A DNA stretch of 64,000 nucleotides from Lactiplantibacillus mudanjiangensis (GCF_005405385.1 NZ_BJDY01000002.1:734039-798038), one strand, 5' to 3'. Shown: positions 28,140-39,496, numbered from the stretch's first letter. Program-made: numbers and translations. The notes: generated by a model not told the origin, from the letters alone.

Positions 28140-29429
28140 CTATTTCCGACGCCGCTTGAAAAATGGCGGCGTGTCTAATGAATCACCATGATCATCATTA
28201 GCACTATTATCAGCTTGTGCATTGTCATTAAAGACATCAAAGTCAGTTTTTTCAACGTTCTTAAATTCAGCATCATTGCTAGCTGGACGTGAGCTGCTTG
28301 GTTCGCGGCGAATATCCCAGTTACCAAATGGATCATTGCTGGTAGTGGCTGCTGAATTAGCATCAGCTTGGCTGGCGGCACTGGTTGGTTGATCAGCAGG
28401 TGTGCTAAACATCCCACCACGTGATTGGGCCTTTTCACTCCGACTATGACCAGTATCCTTTAATTCTTCACGCTTTTGGTCAATCCCAGTCGCAATAACC
28501 GTGACCCGAACTTCGTCGCCTAAGCTTTCATCAATTGACGTCCCAAAGATAATGTTAACATCAGTTGTTGCCGCCTGTGACACGATATCAGAAGCTGCTT
28601 GTGCTTCGTATAAGGACATGTCGGGACCACCCGTGATATTCAACAAGACTTGTTCGGCACCATCGATCGAAACTTCCAACAATGGTGATGAAATTGCTTG
28701 CTTCGTGGCATCGGCTGTCCGGTTTTCACCACTAGCAGAACCGATTCCCATCAATGCTGAGCCTTGGTTTTGCATGACTGTTTTAACATCGGCAAAATCC
28801 AAGTTAACGTAACCAGGTGACGTGATCAAATCAGAGATCCCTTGAACCCCTTGACGTAACACATTATCGGCTTCTTGGAAAGCTTCCATCATTGGCGTCT
28901 TTTTATCCACAATTTCAAGTAAGCGATTATTGGCAATAACGATCAACGTATCCACGTTGTCTTTCATTTGTGCAATACCTTCAGCCGCGTTACGAGCACG
29001 TTTAGGCCCTTCAAAGGTAAATGGTCGGGTCACAACCCCAACCGTTAAGGCACCTGAGTCTTTGGCAATTTTAGCCACGACTGGTGCGGCACCGTTCCCG
29101 GTACCGCCACCCATTCCGGCAGTAACGAAGACCATGTCAGAGCCTTGTAAGGCTTCCGTCAAAGCTTCTTCACTTTCTTGAGCGGCCTTTGAACCAACAT
29201 CTGGGTTAGAACCGGCACCTAAACCACGCGTTAGTTTTGGTCCCAATTGAATCTTAGTTTCTGCATTGGACGTTTGTAAGGCTTGGACGTCAGTATTGGC
29301 AACGATAAATTCGACACCTTTGACATCTTCCGCGATCATCCGGTTAACGGCGTTACCGCCACCGCCACCCACGCCAATGACTTTAATATTAGCCCCTGAG
29401 TTCTGGGTTGAATCTAAAGAAAATTCCAT
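28140..29429 (-). CDS. ftsZ: Cell division protein FtsZ
   Basis: A 429-residue tubulin-like GTPase that forms the division ring. The GTP-binding signature GGGTGNG is at residues 107-113, NTDVQAL near 45-51 and the T7 loop [11 protein letters not shown] near 208. A disordered, Ser/Asp/Ala-rich linker from about residue 320 leads to the C-terminal peptide [11 protein letters not shown], which binds FtsA and SepF. GGAGG precedes the ATG. It follows ftsA by 27 bases. Confidence 0.98.
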   Translation of the reverse strand: MEFSLDSTQNSGANIKVIGVGGGGGNAVNRMIAEDVKGVEFIVANTDVQALQTSNAETKIQLGPKLTRGLGAGSNPDVGSKAAQESEEALTEALQGSDMVFVTAGMGGGTGNGAAPVVAKIAKDSGALTVGVVTRPFTFEGPKRARNAAEGIAQMKDNVDTLIVIANNRLLEIVDKKTPMMEAFQEADNVLRQGVQGISDLITSPGYVNLDFADVKTVMQNQGSALMGIGSASGENRTADATKQAISSPLLEVSIDGAEQVLLNITGGPDMSLYEAQAASDIVSQAATTDVNIIFGTSIDESLGDEVRVTVIATGIDQKREELKDTGHSRSEKAQSRGGMFSTPADQPTSAASQADANSAATTSNDPFGNWDIRREPSSSRPASNDAEFKNVEKTDFDVFNDNAQADNSANDDHGDSLDTPPFFKRRRK

Positions 29430-29456
29430 AATCTTGCCTCCGTCATTTTTATCCGC

Positions 29457-30815
29457 TTAATCGAAGAAGTGGTTAAAGAAGCTCTTAAATCTATCAAAGC
29501 CACTTGCTTGATCGGGGTCCTGCTTAGCAGGCTGTTTTTTGGTTGTTTTTTGCGTTGTCGTTGTTGCTTGCGGTTGAGTGGTTGCTTGTTGTCCAGTAGC
29601 AGGCGTTGCGGTGGTAGTCGTTGAAAAATCTAAGGCCACACTCGCACGCGTATCACCAGTTAACGTACTCTTCACGAGTAATGCTACCTCGCTTAAAGCC
29701 GCTTGGTATTTAATGACGGCTAACGCCTCATCAAATGACGGATGTCGTAAGCCCATTTGGTTTGGAATAAATGTCCGAACATTCGTGCCAAAGATTTGAC
29801 TCGCTAAATCGGTAATTCCAGGTAGGGCCGCCACCCCACCGGTTAAGACCACGCCACCCGGTAAATCAAGGGCATGAATCTCATCCAAATGTTGTTTGAT
29901 TTTATCGAAAATCTGATCAAGTCGGGCTTCGATAATCTCTGCTAAGTATTGTTCACTAATTTGTGTTGGCGTGCTTTGACCAACGACTTCGACTGGAAAT
30001 TCATCTTCATCCGAAGCCTGTTGGGCATCCGCATAACCATAATCACGCTTTAGTTTTTCGGCATTTTCAATGGATGTATTCAACACCACTGAAATGTCTT
30101 TAGTGATATATTGACCACCTTCCTGATCAACATACGTGTATTTCAGCTGATGATCATGGATTACAGCCGCAGTCGTTTGACCACCGCCCATATCTACAAT
30201 TACCGAACCGAAGTCTTGTTCGCCATCGTTTAACACTAATGAGCTTAGTGCTAACGGGGCAATAATAATTTGTTCAATCTGAAGACCAGCTTTTTCAATC
30301 GCCTTGCGCGTATTATGAATAATGGTCTTAGGACCAGTGAACAAAGTCCCGTGCATTTCGAGGCGTACCCCAACCATCCCACGTGGATCTTTAATCCCAT
30401 CAAACCCGTCCACGACGAATTCATCAGGAATGACATCCAATACTTCTCGTTCAGGGGGCAAACTCTGAACTAATGCCGCCGCTGATACATTTTGTACATC
30501 TTCATTATTAATTTCTTTTGATTCGTCCGCCACAGCAATCATGCCACGACAACGCTCAATTTTGACTAAGTTAGCCGGGACACCCGCAATGATTTTCTTT
30601 ATCTCGATACTTGCTTTTTCTTCCGCTTGGCGTACCGCTGACTGAATCGCGGAGGCAGCTTTGTCAATATCGACAATCACCCCACGACTCAGACCATTAG
30701 AACGTTCGCTTCCCACACCAATAACGTTCATTTGTCCCTTCACACGTTCAGCAACAATGACTTTTATTGAGGTGGTCCCTATATCAAGTCCGACATAAAT
30801 TCCTGAATTATCCAT
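29457..30815 (-). CDS. ftsA: Cell division protein FtsA
   Basis: A 452-residue actin-like ATPase that anchors FtsZ filaments. Actin-fold motifs are VGLDIGTTSIKV at the N-terminus, VDMGGGQTTAA near 206 and VVLTGGVAALPGI near 325. After a Thr/Gln/Ala-rich linker the protein ends in GFDRFKSFFNHFFD, the amphipathic membrane-targeting helix. AGGAGG stands about 10 bases before the ATG. Confidence 0.97.
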   Translation of the reverse strand: MDNSGIYVGLDIGTTSIKVIVAERVKGQMNVIGVGSERSNGLSRGVIVDIDKAASAIQSAVRQAEEKASIEIKKIIAGVPANLVKIERCRGMIAVADESKEINNEDVQNVSAAALVQSLPPEREVLDVIPDEFVVDGFDGIKDPRGMVGVRLEMHGTLFTGPKTIIHNTRKAIEKAGLQIEQIIIAPLALSSLVLNDGEQDFGSVIVDMGGGQTTAAVIHDHQLKYTYVDQEGGQYITKDISVVLNTSIENAEKLKRDYGYADAQQASDEDEFPVEVVGQSTPTQISEQYLAEIIEARLDQIFDKIKQHLDEIHALDLPGGVVLTGGVAALPGITDLASQIFGTNVRTFIPNQMGLRHPSFDEALAVIKYQAALSEVALLVKSTLTGDTRASVALDFSTTTTATPATGQQATTQPQATTTTQKTTKKQPAKQDPDQASGFDRFKSFFNHFFD

Positions 30816-30938
30816 AATAGAGGAACCTCCTAGTAATTAACCTTACATAAATATTCAAAGAATTTGTTAACATATCCAATTATCACCTAGTTTACCATAG
30901 ATACAGCGCTTTTAAAAAGGTCTAAGCCGGCATTCTCA

Positions 30939-31814
30939 TCAATTATGCGACTTTTTAAACGAATATGAATAGGCGCCTACTTCTAGGTTGACAACCCCAG
31001 CTTGTTTCATCTTCGCAGCAATCCCGGCATAATAGCTCATTTTGCTAGCGAATGTCGTGATTGTCGCGTAAACTTCGTTACCATCATTCATATACAAATG
31101 CACCCGTTCTGGGTTGGCTTTGGTTGGCGTAAACTTGATTTCTGAAATGTTATGTTTGACCGCTGCCGGTAACTTAGCATACTGATGAATCATCGTTTGC
31201 AATCGCTGACCACTTTTAAAACCAGCATACATGGGATAGGTACCGCTCGGCTGGGCCACGGTAGTTGTCATAATCTTGCCGTTTTCTAACACCCGCCGAT
31301 ACGTATTGCCAGTCGATAAATAACCGGCAATCCGAATTTCGTGCACCTGAATCTTAATTTGATTCAACCCGACTAGCTTGGTTTTAACAGCACCAATTTG
31401 TTGATTGGCTTTACGCGCCCGTTGACTTGTTTGCGTATCGTGACCAATCACAGCCCAGAGCGATGTTCCCGGTTTAATTTCGGTCGCCGTTTGAACTTCT
31501 GTGGCCGTTAATTTTTCGGTCCCAGTAACCTGGATTGTTTGCACATGACTCAACGGTGAAATGAAATACCCAGAAATTAACATGCCCACCAAAAACAAAC
31601 TGATTAGCAAGGTTGCTCGTTTGGTGACCAACTGGCGACGTTGTAACTTGAGTTTGGGTAATTTATCCCCAATCCGTAACGGTTTACCAGTCCAACTCGC
31701 ATGCCGTTTCTTTTCAGCCTGCTTATTAGCGTCGGCTTGTCGTTGATAGCGTTCCCATGGTGTTAGTTGATCCAAGGGTCGGTTATCTTTGGGTTGTCGT
31801 TTGAAAAAAGCCAT
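30939..31814 (-). CDS. divIB: Cell division protein DivIB (FtsQ)
   Basis: A 291-residue bitopic division protein. A cytoplasmic basic N-terminus of about 65 residues is followed by one transmembrane helix ([17 protein letters not shown]), a POTRA domain ([18 protein letters not shown]) and the extracellular beta domain. It works with FtsL in the divisome. ATG 31814 is chosen because AGGGTGG lies 5 bases upstream; an in-frame GTG at 31823 overlaps that site. It lies 28 bases after murG; the 120-base gap to ftsA holds no obvious terminator. Confidence 0.94.
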   Translation of the reverse strand: MAFFKRQPKDNRPLDQLTPWERYQRQADANKQAEKKRHASWTGKPLRIGDKLPKLKLQRRQLVTKRATLLISLFLVGMLISGYFISPLSHVQTIQVTGTEKLTATEVQTATEIKPGTSLWAVIGHDTQTSQRARKANQQIGAVKTKLVGLNQIKIQVHEIRIAGYLSTGNTYRRVLENGKIMTTTVAQPSGTYPMYAGFKSGQRLQTMIHQYAKLPAAVKHNISEIKFTPTKANPERVHLYMNDGNEVYATITTFASKMSYYAGIAAKMKQAGVVNLEVGAYSYSFKKSHN

Positions 31815-31842
31815 CACACCCACCCTTTCAAGTTAGTCATGG

Positions 31843-32937
31843 TTACCGTTTAACAACCGATTCTAAGACCTGCAATAATTGATCCGCTGCCGCTGGTTGG
31901 CCTAACTGTTTGGCATGGGCAGCCATGGATTCACGGGCATCCGCATGGAGCATCAAACTATCAAGAGCTGCTAACAAGCTTGCACCTGTCAAATCAGCCT
32001 CTTTAACTAATTTAGCAGCACCCGAGTCAACTAAACTTTGAGCATTTTTTGTTTGATGATCATTAGTGACATATGGACTTGGCACTAGAATTGACGGAAT
32101 GCCTAAAGCCGTAATTTCTGCAATACTCGTCGCACCAGCTCGTCCCAAAATCGCGGCAATTTCTGGTAAAATCGCTGGCATATTCTTAATGTAAGGGACA
32201 ATCTTAACATTCGCTGCCAGTTTGGTCTCACCGAGTTTAGCCATCAACTGATCGTAATGCACTTGACCAGTGACAAATAAAGTCTGATATGACCGTTGAT
32301 TTAATTCTGGAATGGCTTCTAAGGTCGCCGCATTGATACGTGCGGCCCCACGACTCCCACCAAAAATCAACGCAGTTGGTTGATCATCAGCTAATCCGAG
32401 GGCTTGCAACGCTGCAGTCCTTTTAATGTTGACCACTTGTTGGGCACGTGGATTACCGGTCATAACGACTTTTTTCTCAGGGAATTGTGATCGCGCACTT
32501 TCAAAAGAGATCGCAATTCGATCGACAAAGTGGCTCAAAAACTTGTTGGTCACCCCAACGACGGAATTCTGTTCATGAATCACAGTTGGAATATGCATCT
32601 GGCTAGCCGCAAACACCACGGCCCCACTCACATAACCACCAGTACCCACGACAACATCCGGCTTAAAAGCTTTAATATAGCGGCGGGCAGTCCCGACGCT
32701 CTTCAAAAACAACCAAATCGTCTTAAAGTTTTGTAAAGACAACGACCGTTTAAAGCCTTGAATCTTGATCGTTTTAAACTCAATCCCACGTTCGGGTACA
32801 ATCCGGCTTTCTAGCCCGCGATGCGTCCCAACATATAAAACTTCAGCGGTTGGATCTTGAGCTTGTAAGGCTTCAATTAACGCTAAGGCTGGGTAAATAT
32901 GGCCACCAGTCCCACCGCCAGAAATCATTAATCGCAT
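31843..32937 (-). CDS. murG: Undecaprenyl-PP-MurNAc-pentapeptide GlcNAc transferase MurG
   Basis: A 364-residue GT28 glycosyltransferase that adds GlcNAc to lipid I to form lipid II on the inner membrane face. N-terminal [14 protein letters not shown] (residues 6-19), GTGGYVSG near 99, [12 protein letters not shown] near 120 and the C-terminal [12 protein letters not shown] are diagnostic. Its ATG overlaps the murD stop by one base (TAATG), indicating translational coupling. Confidence 0.97.
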   Translation of the reverse strand: MRLMISGGGTGGHIYPALALIEALQAQDPTAEVLYVGTHRGLESRIVPERGIEFKTIKIQGFKRSLSLQNFKTIWLFLKSVGTARRYIKAFKPDVVVGTGGYVSGAVVFAASQMHIPTVIHEQNSVVGVTNKFLSHFVDRIAISFESARSQFPEKKVVMTGNPRAQQVVNIKRTAALQALGLADDQPTALIFGGSRGAARINAATLEAIPELNQRSYQTLFVTGQVHYDQLMAKLGETKLAANVKIVPYIKNMPAILPEIAAILGRAGATSIAEITALGIPSILVPSPYVTNDHQTKNAQSLVDSGAAKLVKEADLTGASLLAALDSLMLHADARESMAAHAKQLGQPAAADQLLQVLESVVKR

Positions 32938-34316
32938 TAATTTTCTTCCGCCTTTCCAGTTAAGGTTTCGATCGCTTTAATGTAACGATCGCCACGAATT
33001 TCAAAGTTTGGATATTGATCCCAACTCGCGTTTGCAGGTGACAACATGATAATGTCACCGGCTTCACTGAGATCCCAAGCTAATGGCACCGCAGTTTCAC
33101 AGTTTTCAGTGAATTTAATCGTTTCAATACCAGCTAATTTACCAGCGTCAGCCATCTTTTGTGCCGTTTCGCCAAAGACAATCATGGCTTTAACATGGTC
33201 CTTTAAGGCTGGTGCCAAGGTTTCAAACGTATTACCACGATCTAAGCCACCGGCCAATAAAACAACCGGTTGATCGAAGCCCTTCAAGGCCATTTCAGTG
33301 GAGACAATGTTGGTCGCTTTAGAGTCATTATAAAATTGACGACCTTCATAAGTTTCCACATACTGTGTCCGATGACGAACGCCAGAAAATGTCTTCAAAA
33401 CTTGAACGATCCCGGCAGTTGGCACTGCTGACAGCTTAGCCACCGCAATTGCGGCTAATGCATTTTCAACGTTATGGTCACCAGGAATTTTAATGTCCTT
33501 GGCATCCATAATGTATTCATCTTTAAAATAGAGTTGACCATCTTTTTCATAGGCGCCAGCCTCGGTGTTGTGTTGTCGTGAAAATGGCACAACTTGAGCA
33601 GCCGATTGTTGGCTAAGATTGCGCCACTCTTCAGAATCCCAGTTAACCACAAAATAATCATCGGCGGTTTGATTCATGGTAATGCGCATTTTTGCTTTAA
33701 TATAATTTTCACGAGAGCCGTGGTAATCCAAGTGGGTCGAATAAATATTCGTCAAGACCGCAATATGTGGGTGTAAGGTTTCAATCCCACAAAGCATGAA
33801 GCTAGATAATTCGGTTACCATCGTGTCGTTAGGCTGCGCTTTTTGGGCAACCGCTGACGCTGGCACACCAATATTACCAGCTACATAAGCTTTACCAGCA
33901 TCGGTCCGTTGGTTTAACATCATCGTAATCATTGTGGTCGTGGTCGTTTTCCCGTTAGTCCCAGTCACACCAATCAATTCACCAGCCAAAATTTGACTAG
34001 CTAATTCAACTTCGGTAATCACCGGAATGTGCTTGGCTAAGGCGCCCGCCACAATTGGATTCGAATATGGAATCCCAGGGTTTTTCACGACCACTTTAAA
34101 GTCTTCGTCTAATAATGACAAAGGATGCCCGCCCGTAATCACCTTAATGCCTTCACTAAGTAAGGCTTGTGCATCGGGATTGTCATCAAAATCTTTTTTA
34201 TCATTAACGGTCACAAAAGCGCCAAGCTTATGGAGCAAGCGTGCCGCATTCATGCCACTTTTTGCTAAACCTAATACCAATACTTTTTGGTTGCGATACT
34301 GTTCAACCGACTTCAT
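32937..34316 (-). CDS. murD: UDP-N-acetylmuramoylalanine-D-glutamate ligase MurD
   Basis: A 459-residue Mur ligase that adds D-glutamate to UDP-MurNAc-Ala in the cytoplasm. The ATP-binding loop [12 protein letters not shown] is near residues 113-124, followed by the central domain motif [19 protein letters not shown] and the C-terminal [18 protein letters not shown]. Length is normal. It is 55 bases after mraY and coupled to murG. Confidence 0.97.
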   Translation of the reverse strand: MKSVEQYRNQKVLVLGLAKSGMNAARLLHKLGAFVTVNDKKDFDDNPDAQALLSEGIKVITGGHPLSLLDEDFKVVVKNPGIPYSNPIVAGALAKHIPVITEVELASQILAGELIGVTGTNGKTTTTTMITMMLNQRTDAGKAYVAGNIGVPASAVAQKAQPNDTMVTELSSFMLCGIETLHPHIAVLTNIYSTHLDYHGSRENYIKAKMRITMNQTADDYFVVNWDSEEWRNLSQQSAAQVVPFSRQHNTEAGAYEKDGQLYFKDEYIMDAKDIKIPGDHNVENALAAIAVAKLSAVPTAGIVQVLKTFSGVRHRTQYVETYEGRQFYNDSKATNIVSTEMALKGFDQPVVLLAGGLDRGNTFETLAPALKDHVKAMIVFGETAQKMADAGKLAGIETIKFTENCETAVPLAWDLSEAGDIIMLSPANASWDQYPNFEIRGDRYIKAIETLTGKAEEN

Positions 34317-34371
34317 ATCCCAAGATCTCCCTAAATTTGTTTTAAATCTCTAGTCGTACAACTTGATTCCT

Positions 34372-35337
34372 TTAAATAATCGTTGCGACACAAATCACAG
34401 CGGCAATTAACCCAACGGTCCAAAAGACCAGGTCAATCTTCCATTCACTCCAACCCTTCATTTCAAAGTGGTGGTGAATTGGACTCATTAAGAAAATTCG
34501 TTTACCGGTTAGCTTGAACGAGGCCACTTGTAAAATAACTGAAGCTGTTTCACAAACGAAGATAATCCCAATTAATAATAAGGATAATTCATGATGTAAT
34601 AAAATCGATACGGCGGCTAAAGCGCCCCCTAAAGCTAACGATCCCATATCACCCATGAAAATCTTTGCCGGCTTGTGGTTATAAACGAAGAATCCTAATA
34701 ATGACCCAATCACGGCTAAACAGAACAAAGCGACATCAAATTGTTTTTGGTGAATGGCAATAATCGCATAGGCGCCAAACGCAATCGTCGCTTGCCCAGC
34801 TACAAGACCATCCAAACCATCGGTCAAGTTAACAGCATTCGAAAAGCCAACTAGCCAGATGATGACGAAAATCATGTACCAAATACCTAATGACCAATCC
34901 CCAAAACCAGGAATGCGTAAGCCCATTGGCAGATGTTCATGTTGGTAAACTAAAGTGAAAATAATCCCACCGACAATTTGGCCTAACAATTTTTGCCAAG
35001 CTTTCAAGCCTTCATTTTGCTTGCGCCATAACTTAATACTGTCATCCCAAAACCCTAAAGCCCCATAAAGCACCAGAATAAACATTAAAATCCAAGTTGT
35101 TGGCATCAGTTGGCCTTGCCACCAGCCAACCCAGATCGTTGTCACCAAAATGGCGATAATGAATAATAAGCCCCCCATGGTTGGGGTACCCGATTTCTTT
35201 TCATGCCAAGATGGGCCTTCTTCACGAATCATTTGGCCTTCTTTACGGGCCCGGAAGTACCGGATTAACGAGGGCATCAGCCCAAAAACAATAATAAAGC
35301 CACTAATTAAAGTCGCTATTGATTCAAATAAACTCAC
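34372..35337 (-). CDS. mraY: Phospho-MurNAc-pentapeptide transferase MraY
   Basis: A 321-residue polytopic enzyme with about ten transmembrane helices that transfers phospho-MurNAc-pentapeptide to undecaprenyl phosphate, making lipid I. Typical motifs are [10 protein letters not shown], the Mg-binding [24 protein letters not shown] and the histidine-rich [13 protein letters not shown] loop. The start is GTG at 35337 with GGAGA 6-7 bases upstream. It follows pbp2B by 28 bases. Confidence 0.97.
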   Translation of the reverse strand: MSLFESIATLISGFIIVFGLMPSLIRYFRARKEGQMIREEGPSWHEKKSGTPTMGGLLFIIAILVTTIWVGWWQGQLMPTTWILMFILVLYGALGFWDDSIKLWRKQNEGLKAWQKLLGQIVGGIIFTLVYQHEHLPMGLRIPGFGDWSLGIWYMIFVIIWLVGFSNAVNLTDGLDGLVAGQATIAFGAYAIIAIHQKQFDVALFCLAVIGSLLGFFVYNHKPAKIFMGDMGSLALGGALAAVSILLHHELSLLLIGIIFVCETASVILQVASFKLTGKRIFLMSPIHHHFEMKGWSEWKIDLVFWTVGLIAAVICVATII

Positions 35338-35365
35338 AACAATTCTCCATTCTACAACTTAGTTA

Positions 35366-37507
35366 TTACTTCAATTTCACACTCAATACTTGTTTGGCAT
35401 CAATCGGGTTACCGGCTGAAATGCTTTGATCCTCCACATAACCGGTGCCACTAGTCGTCAATTTCAACCCTGTTAAAGAAGCGAAATCAGCAACCTCACT
35501 CGCTGACCAGCCCGTTAAGTTTGGCATATACATCTGACCATTAGTCACCAGAACGACCCGTTGCTTGCTACTCAAAACGGTTCCCGAAGAAACCGACTGT
35601 TTAACAATTCGTGAGCCCTTACCAACAATAATTGGGGTCACCCCAATCTTTTTAGCCGCTTTCTTAGCGGCTGACGTTGATTTCTCAATCAAATCTTGCA
35701 TCTTAATAGTCTTAGTCTTCGCTTCACTGGCCTTTTGTTCATCCAAAGCACGTTGCATCACCGGTTTAAAAATTTCGGCCATGTCTTCAGACGCTGACGT
35801 TGTCCCTAAAGTTGGTTGTTTCATGGTGATGTATAAGATGTACTTCGGATTCTTAGCCGGTGCCATCCCAACAACTGAGTACAAATAGGAATCATTACCA
35901 GTCTCATAAGTACTCCCATTACTAACTTGGGCAGTCCCGGTTTTCGCTGCAATCCGATAACCTTTAATCTTAAAGGCCGTCCCCGTCCCATATGACTTAT
36001 AAACCACATCCTGCATGTGCTTCAACACAGATTGCGCGGTTTTCGCCGTGACGGGTTGACTAACAACCTTGGTTTTAGCTTTGTAAACCGTCTTTTTCGT
36101 ATTCGGGTTAACGATTTTAGAAACAAAGTAAGGCTGTAACATTTTACCATTATTCGCAATAGCCGTGAAGCCACGTAGCATCTGCATTGGGGTAATTTGA
36201 ATTCCTTGACCAAATGACGTATCAGCTTGTTCAATCGGATAGGTAAATTGAATCGAGCCCGTTTGTTCGTTAGCTAGCCCACTATTGGTACTACTCCGCA
36301 AGCCAAACCGTTTGATATACTTCAACCAAGTTTTAGCCCCCATCGTTTGTTCCAAATGGGCCATCGCCACATTACTGGACAAGGCAAATCCTTTGGCATA
36401 GGTGATATTCCCCCAACCAGCTGTATTCCAATCGGGTACCGTCTTACCACCGATTTTATACTCCCCAGTTGGCACGGTTATGTTGGCATTGTAATTACCA
36501 CTATTAATTGCCGCTGCCATCGTGAAGACTTTCATCGTCGACCCTGGTTCAAACGTATCTTCAACGAGCAAGTTTCGCCACATCTTAGATAAGCCGGACT
36601 GAGTTTGCGCATTGAAAGTTGGCCGTTGGCTGGTAGCCAAGATGGCCCCAGTTTTGGCATTCATCAACGTGGCTGTCATCGATTTGGGATGCACAAGGCT
36701 TTCAACCGTCGACATTTTCGTTTCTAAGAGTGTCTGTAACTTACTATCAATGGTCGTATAAACATTGTCGCCATTTTTAACCGCTTTACCAGTCGATGTC
36801 TGGCCTTGGTAACCACTCTTCGTCACCGTTTTATGGCCATCAGTCCCAGTTAATTGTTTATTAAACGCCAACTCAATACCCATTGACCCCGTCAAGCGAG
36901 TTCGTTCAGAATTTTTAACATTTTTCGAGGTCGTCAACCCGATCAAGTGGGAAGCAAACATGCCATTTGGATACAGACGAGCCGGTGATTCAATAAAATG
37001 AAGGCCAGTTATTTTAGTGGCTTCAATTTTTTTCTTCGTTGTTAACGAAATATTCTTACCGGCGGTACCAAATTCCACTTGGAAAGTGCCCGACTTGACT
37101 TGAAGCGTCTTCAAGGCCTTCTTATAACTAATTGGCAAATACTTGGCTAAAACTTTTGCAGTCTTAGTTGTACTTTGGACATTTTGAACTTTGCCCTGAC
37201 TATTCTTCTGATTTTTAGCCACAATTGCATAGAGCGTATACGTACTCGTATCTTCGGCGATTGCATCGCCATTCGCACTATAAATTGTGCCTCGTTTTGC
37301 GGCGATCGTTTCATTTTCCGTATACAACTGCTTCGTCGCTTGTGTTAAATTCACTCCCGCCACATGATGACCAATGGCGATATACGAAAAACGAATGATC
37401 AAAACACCAAAAATCGCAATCGCGCCAAAGAATAGCCATTGGCCAAAGATCCGTCGATTTTGTTTTGGTGACCGTTTCGAAGTCATTCGTTGTTTGTTCT
37501 TATTCAT
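35366..37507 (-). CDS. pbp2B: Division-specific penicillin-binding protein 2B (FtsI type, PASTA)
   Basis: A 713-residue class B transpeptidase that cross-links septal peptidoglycan. One N-terminal transmembrane helix (WLFFGAIAIFGVLIIRFSYIAI), a dimerisation domain, and the catalytic domain with the active-site Ser in EPGSTMKVFT, SxN as ALSSNVAM and KTG as AAKTGTAQVS. Two C-terminal PASTA domains follow (about 585-710, including GVTPIIVGKGSRIVKQS and MPNLTGWSASEV). The ATG overlaps the ftsL stop by four bases. Confidence 0.96.
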   Translation of the reverse strand: MNKNKQRMTSKRSPKQNRRIFGQWLFFGAIAIFGVLIIRFSYIAIGHHVAGVNLTQATKQLYTENETIAAKRGTIYSANGDAIAEDTSTYTLYAIVAKNQKNSQGKVQNVQSTTKTAKVLAKYLPISYKKALKTLQVKSGTFQVEFGTAGKNISLTTKKKIEATKITGLHFIESPARLYPNGMFASHLIGLTTSKNVKNSERTRLTGSMGIELAFNKQLTGTDGHKTVTKSGYQGQTSTGKAVKNGDNVYTTIDSKLQTLLETKMSTVESLVHPKSMTATLMNAKTGAILATSQRPTFNAQTQSGLSKMWRNLLVEDTFEPGSTMKVFTMAAAINSGNYNANITVPTGEYKIGGKTVPDWNTAGWGNITYAKGFALSSNVAMAHLEQTMGAKTWLKYIKRFGLRSSTNSGLANEQTGSIQFTYPIEQADTSFGQGIQITPMQMLRGFTAIANNGKMLQPYFVSKIVNPNTKKTVYKAKTKVVSQPVTAKTAQSVLKHMQDVVYKSYGTGTAFKIKGYRIAAKTGTAQVSNGSTYETGNDSYLYSVVGMAPAKNPKYILYITMKQPTLGTTSASEDMAEIFKPVMQRALDEQKASEAKTKTIKMQDLIEKSTSAAKKAAKKIGVTPIIVGKGSRIVKQSVSSGTVLSSKQRVVLVTNGQMYMPNLTGWSASEVADFASLTGLKLTTSGTGYVEDQSISAGNPIDAKQVLSVKLK

Positions 37508-37887
37508 TTGTAAACATTCCTTATACTGCTGTTGTTAAGCGATAAACCATACCGCTTAGCAACTTTGTTCAACCGCGTCCGGCTCGAAAGTTCACTGATT
37601 TGTTGCGAGGCTGAAGTGTTGCTAGCCTGAACCTTTGAGATCTTTGATTGGACAGTTTGCAATTGACTTTGTGCATTTCCAACAGCAATGTTGGTTGACA
37701 CCAGCGCAAGGGCTAAGCCAAAAATAATCATACTAAAAGTGACACATAATACCTTTTCAAATGCTGAAAACGGAACCCGCTGAGTCTTGAGAGCAGGGTT
37801 CGGCGTTGCGACGGTTTTATGTACCGGGGTTGTCGAAACACCAGGGGTTTCACGAGGAAGCTCCCGCGCCAATCCATTTTGGGCCAT
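37504..37887 (-). CDS. ftsL: Cell division protein FtsL
   Basis: A 127-residue bitopic protein with a cytoplasmic N-terminus of about 50 residues, one transmembrane helix (VLCVTFSMIIFGLALALVST) and a short extracellular coiled coil (QLQTVQSKISKVQASN) that pairs with DivIC. Sequence conservation of FtsL is low, so the call relies on topology and position between rsmH and pbp2B. ATG 37887 is preferred because AAGGAG lies 9 bases upstream; ATG 37893 is only 3 bases from it. Confidence 0.9.
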   Translation of the reverse strand: MAQNGLARELPRETPGVSTTPVHKTVATPNPALKTQRVPFSAFEKVLCVTFSMIIFGLALALVSTNIAVGNAQSQLQTVQSKISKVQASNTSASQQISELSSRTRLNKVAKRYGLSLNNSSIRNVYK

Positions 37888-37910
37888 TGTCATTCACTCC
37901 TTAATTAAAG

Positions 37911-38870
37911 CTAATTATGTTTAATATTTAAACGTTCGATCACACGCAATTTAGCACTCCGCGCCCGCCGGTTGGCTGTAACTTCAGCCTCACTTGGACT
38001 AATCGGTTTCCGATTAACTAAGCGATAATCTGGTTGCATCTCAGTCGGGATCACCGGTAAACCAGGCGGTAGTTCTGGTAAATCACTGTGTTCTTTAAAA
38101 ATTGTTTTGACTAAGCGATCTTCCAATGACTGGAACGTGATCACACTCACCCGACCATGCACATCAATTAAATCAACGGCCTGTTCAAGTGACGTTTCTA
38201 ACACACCCAATTCATTGTTAACCGCGATCCGAATCGCTTGAAAAACCTTTTTAGCCGGATGACCACCAGTCCGCCGTGCCCGCATAGGAATGGCGCTCTT
38301 AATCAAATCAACTAACTGACCAGTTGTTTCAATGGGTGCCGTTTCCCGTGCCCGCTCGATTGCTCGGGCCACTTGTTTGGAAAATTTTTCTTCACCATAC
38401 CGGTAAAAGATGCGAACCAAATCAGCATATGGCCACGTATTGACCACCGTTTGAGCCGTTAATGGGGCGCTTTGGTCCATTCGCATATCCAACGGTGCAT
38501 CATGTTGGTAAGAAAAACCTCGCTCTGCATTGTCAAATTGTGGTGATGAGACGCCCAAATCATAAACAATGCCATCAACTGCCGTAATGCCACGATCAAC
38601 CAATTCCGCTTTTAAATTCGCAAAATTGCTTTTAATAAACGTCAACTGACCACTGGCTAAGTATGTCGCCAAATTGGTTTGATTATAATCAATTGCCGTT
38701 TGATCTTGGTCAAAGCTAAACAAATGACCCTCAGGCCCAAGTTGCTTTAAAATTTCACGTGAATGACCGCCACCGCCGAGGGTGCAATCCACGTAAATGC
38801 CATCCGGTTTAATGGCTAATGCCGCCACCGCTTCGTGTAATAACACGGTGGTATGTTCAAATTCAGCCAC
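37911..38870 (-). CDS. rsmH: 16S rRNA (cytosine(1402)-N(4))-methyltransferase RsmH
   Basis: A 319-residue SAM-dependent enzyme (MraW) that methylates C1402 of 16S rRNA in the P-site. The SAM motif is [16 protein letters not shown], preceded by [11 protein letters not shown] and followed by [12 protein letters not shown] and [20 protein letters not shown] 38870 is chosen because GGGGGG lies 6-7 bases upstream and the protein then begins with the typical (V/M)[10 protein letters not shown]. It starts 29 bases after mraZ. Confidence 0.96.
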   Translation of the reverse strand: MAEFEHTTVLLHEAVAALAIKPDGIYVDCTLGGGGHSREILKQLGPEGHLFSFDQDQTAIDYNQTNLATYLASGQLTFIKSNFANLKAELVDRGITAVDGIVYDLGVSSPQFDNAERGFSYQHDAPLDMRMDQSAPLTAQTVVNTWPYADLVRIFYRYGEEKFSKQVARAIERARETAPIETTGQLVDLIKSAIPMRARRTGGHPAKKVFQAIRIAVNNELGVLETSLEQAVDLIDVHGRVSVITFQSLEDRLVKTIFKEHSDLPELPPGLPVIPTEMQPDYRLVNRKPISPSEAEVTANRRARSAKLRVIERLNIKHN

Positions 38871-38899
38871 TTCAGGCCCCCCTTTCGTTATCAATCAGT

Positions 38900-39337
38900 T
38901 TAAAAATCTATTAAATTCTCAGCTAAGTCGTCAAAGTTAGTTGTGGTTTCCGCTTCAAAGGCTTGCCACTTATCGGCACTCCAAATTTCGAAACGATCAG
39001 AAACCCCCACAATGACACATTTTTTTGCTAAGTCCGCGTATTGACGTAATGAGGCAGGAATCATAATTCGCCCTTGCTTATCCAATTCACATTCTGCTGC
39101 CGCTGAGTAAAAGAAGCGGACAAAGGCCCGTGCATCCTTTTTCGTTAACGGCAACGCATCGAGCTGAGCCTGCAGTGTTGACCATCGAGCAGGTGGATAG
39201 CCAAAAATACAGCCGTCCATCCCACGGGTGATCACAAAGTTCGGGCCTAATAGCTCACGAAACTTAGCAGGGATGATTAAACGCCCCTTGGCATCTAAAC
39301 TATGTTCAAATTCACCGAAGAACATCTTAGCAGCCAC
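38900..39337 (-). CDS. mraZ: Transcriptional regulator MraZ
   Basis: A protein of about 145 residues with two SpoVT/AbrB-like half domains: [20 protein letters not shown] and [19 protein letters not shown]. MraZ forms an octameric or dodecameric ring and in E. coli represses the dcw operon by binding TGGGN repeats. The start is uncertain: the family usually begins MFxGE (ATG 39325), but the only ribosome-binding site (AAAGGGG) best fits GTG 39337, used here; a TTG at 39343 is also open. Box repeats lie 39-63 bases upstream, as expected for autoregulation. Confidence 0.94.
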   Translation of the reverse strand: MAAKMFFGEFEHSLDAKGRLIIPAKFRELLGPNFVITRGMDGCIFGYPPARWSTLQAQLDALPLTKKDARAFVRFFYSAAAECELDKQGRIMIPASLRQYADLAKKCVIVGVSDRFEIWSADKWQAFEAETTTNFDDLAENLIDF

Positions 39338-39375
39338 AGGCAATCAACCCCTTTCATTAAACATATTTAAGTCTA

Positions 39376-39400
39376 CCACACCCCCCCACTTCCTACCACA
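39376..39400 (-). promoter_or_regulatory. Candidate MraZ operator (three boxes, 10-bp period)
   Basis: On the minus strand TGTGG, AGTGG and TGTGG are separated by exactly five bases each (39396-39400, 39386-39390, 39376-39380). E. coli MraZ binds TGGGN direct repeats with five-base spacers; the spacing here is the same and the boxes lie directly before mraZ. The -10/-35 of the dcw promoter could not be fixed with confidence. Confidence 0.7.
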
Positions 39401-39437
39401 CCGATTTGTTACTTTTCGCAATTGTTATCAAATATTA

Positions 39438-39478
39438 TAAAAAATCCCCACCGATTAACAATTTAATCGGTGGGGATT
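39438..39478 (-). terminator. Terminator of the DUF3397 gene, perfect 16-bp stem
   Basis: AATCCCCACCGATTAA (39443-39458) and its exact complement (39463-39478) form a 16-bp stem with a CAAT loop, followed on the minus strand by a run of T. The arm also carries a TGGGG box. Confidence 0.9.
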
Positions 39479-39496
39479 GGTGGGGGGATTTTTAAA

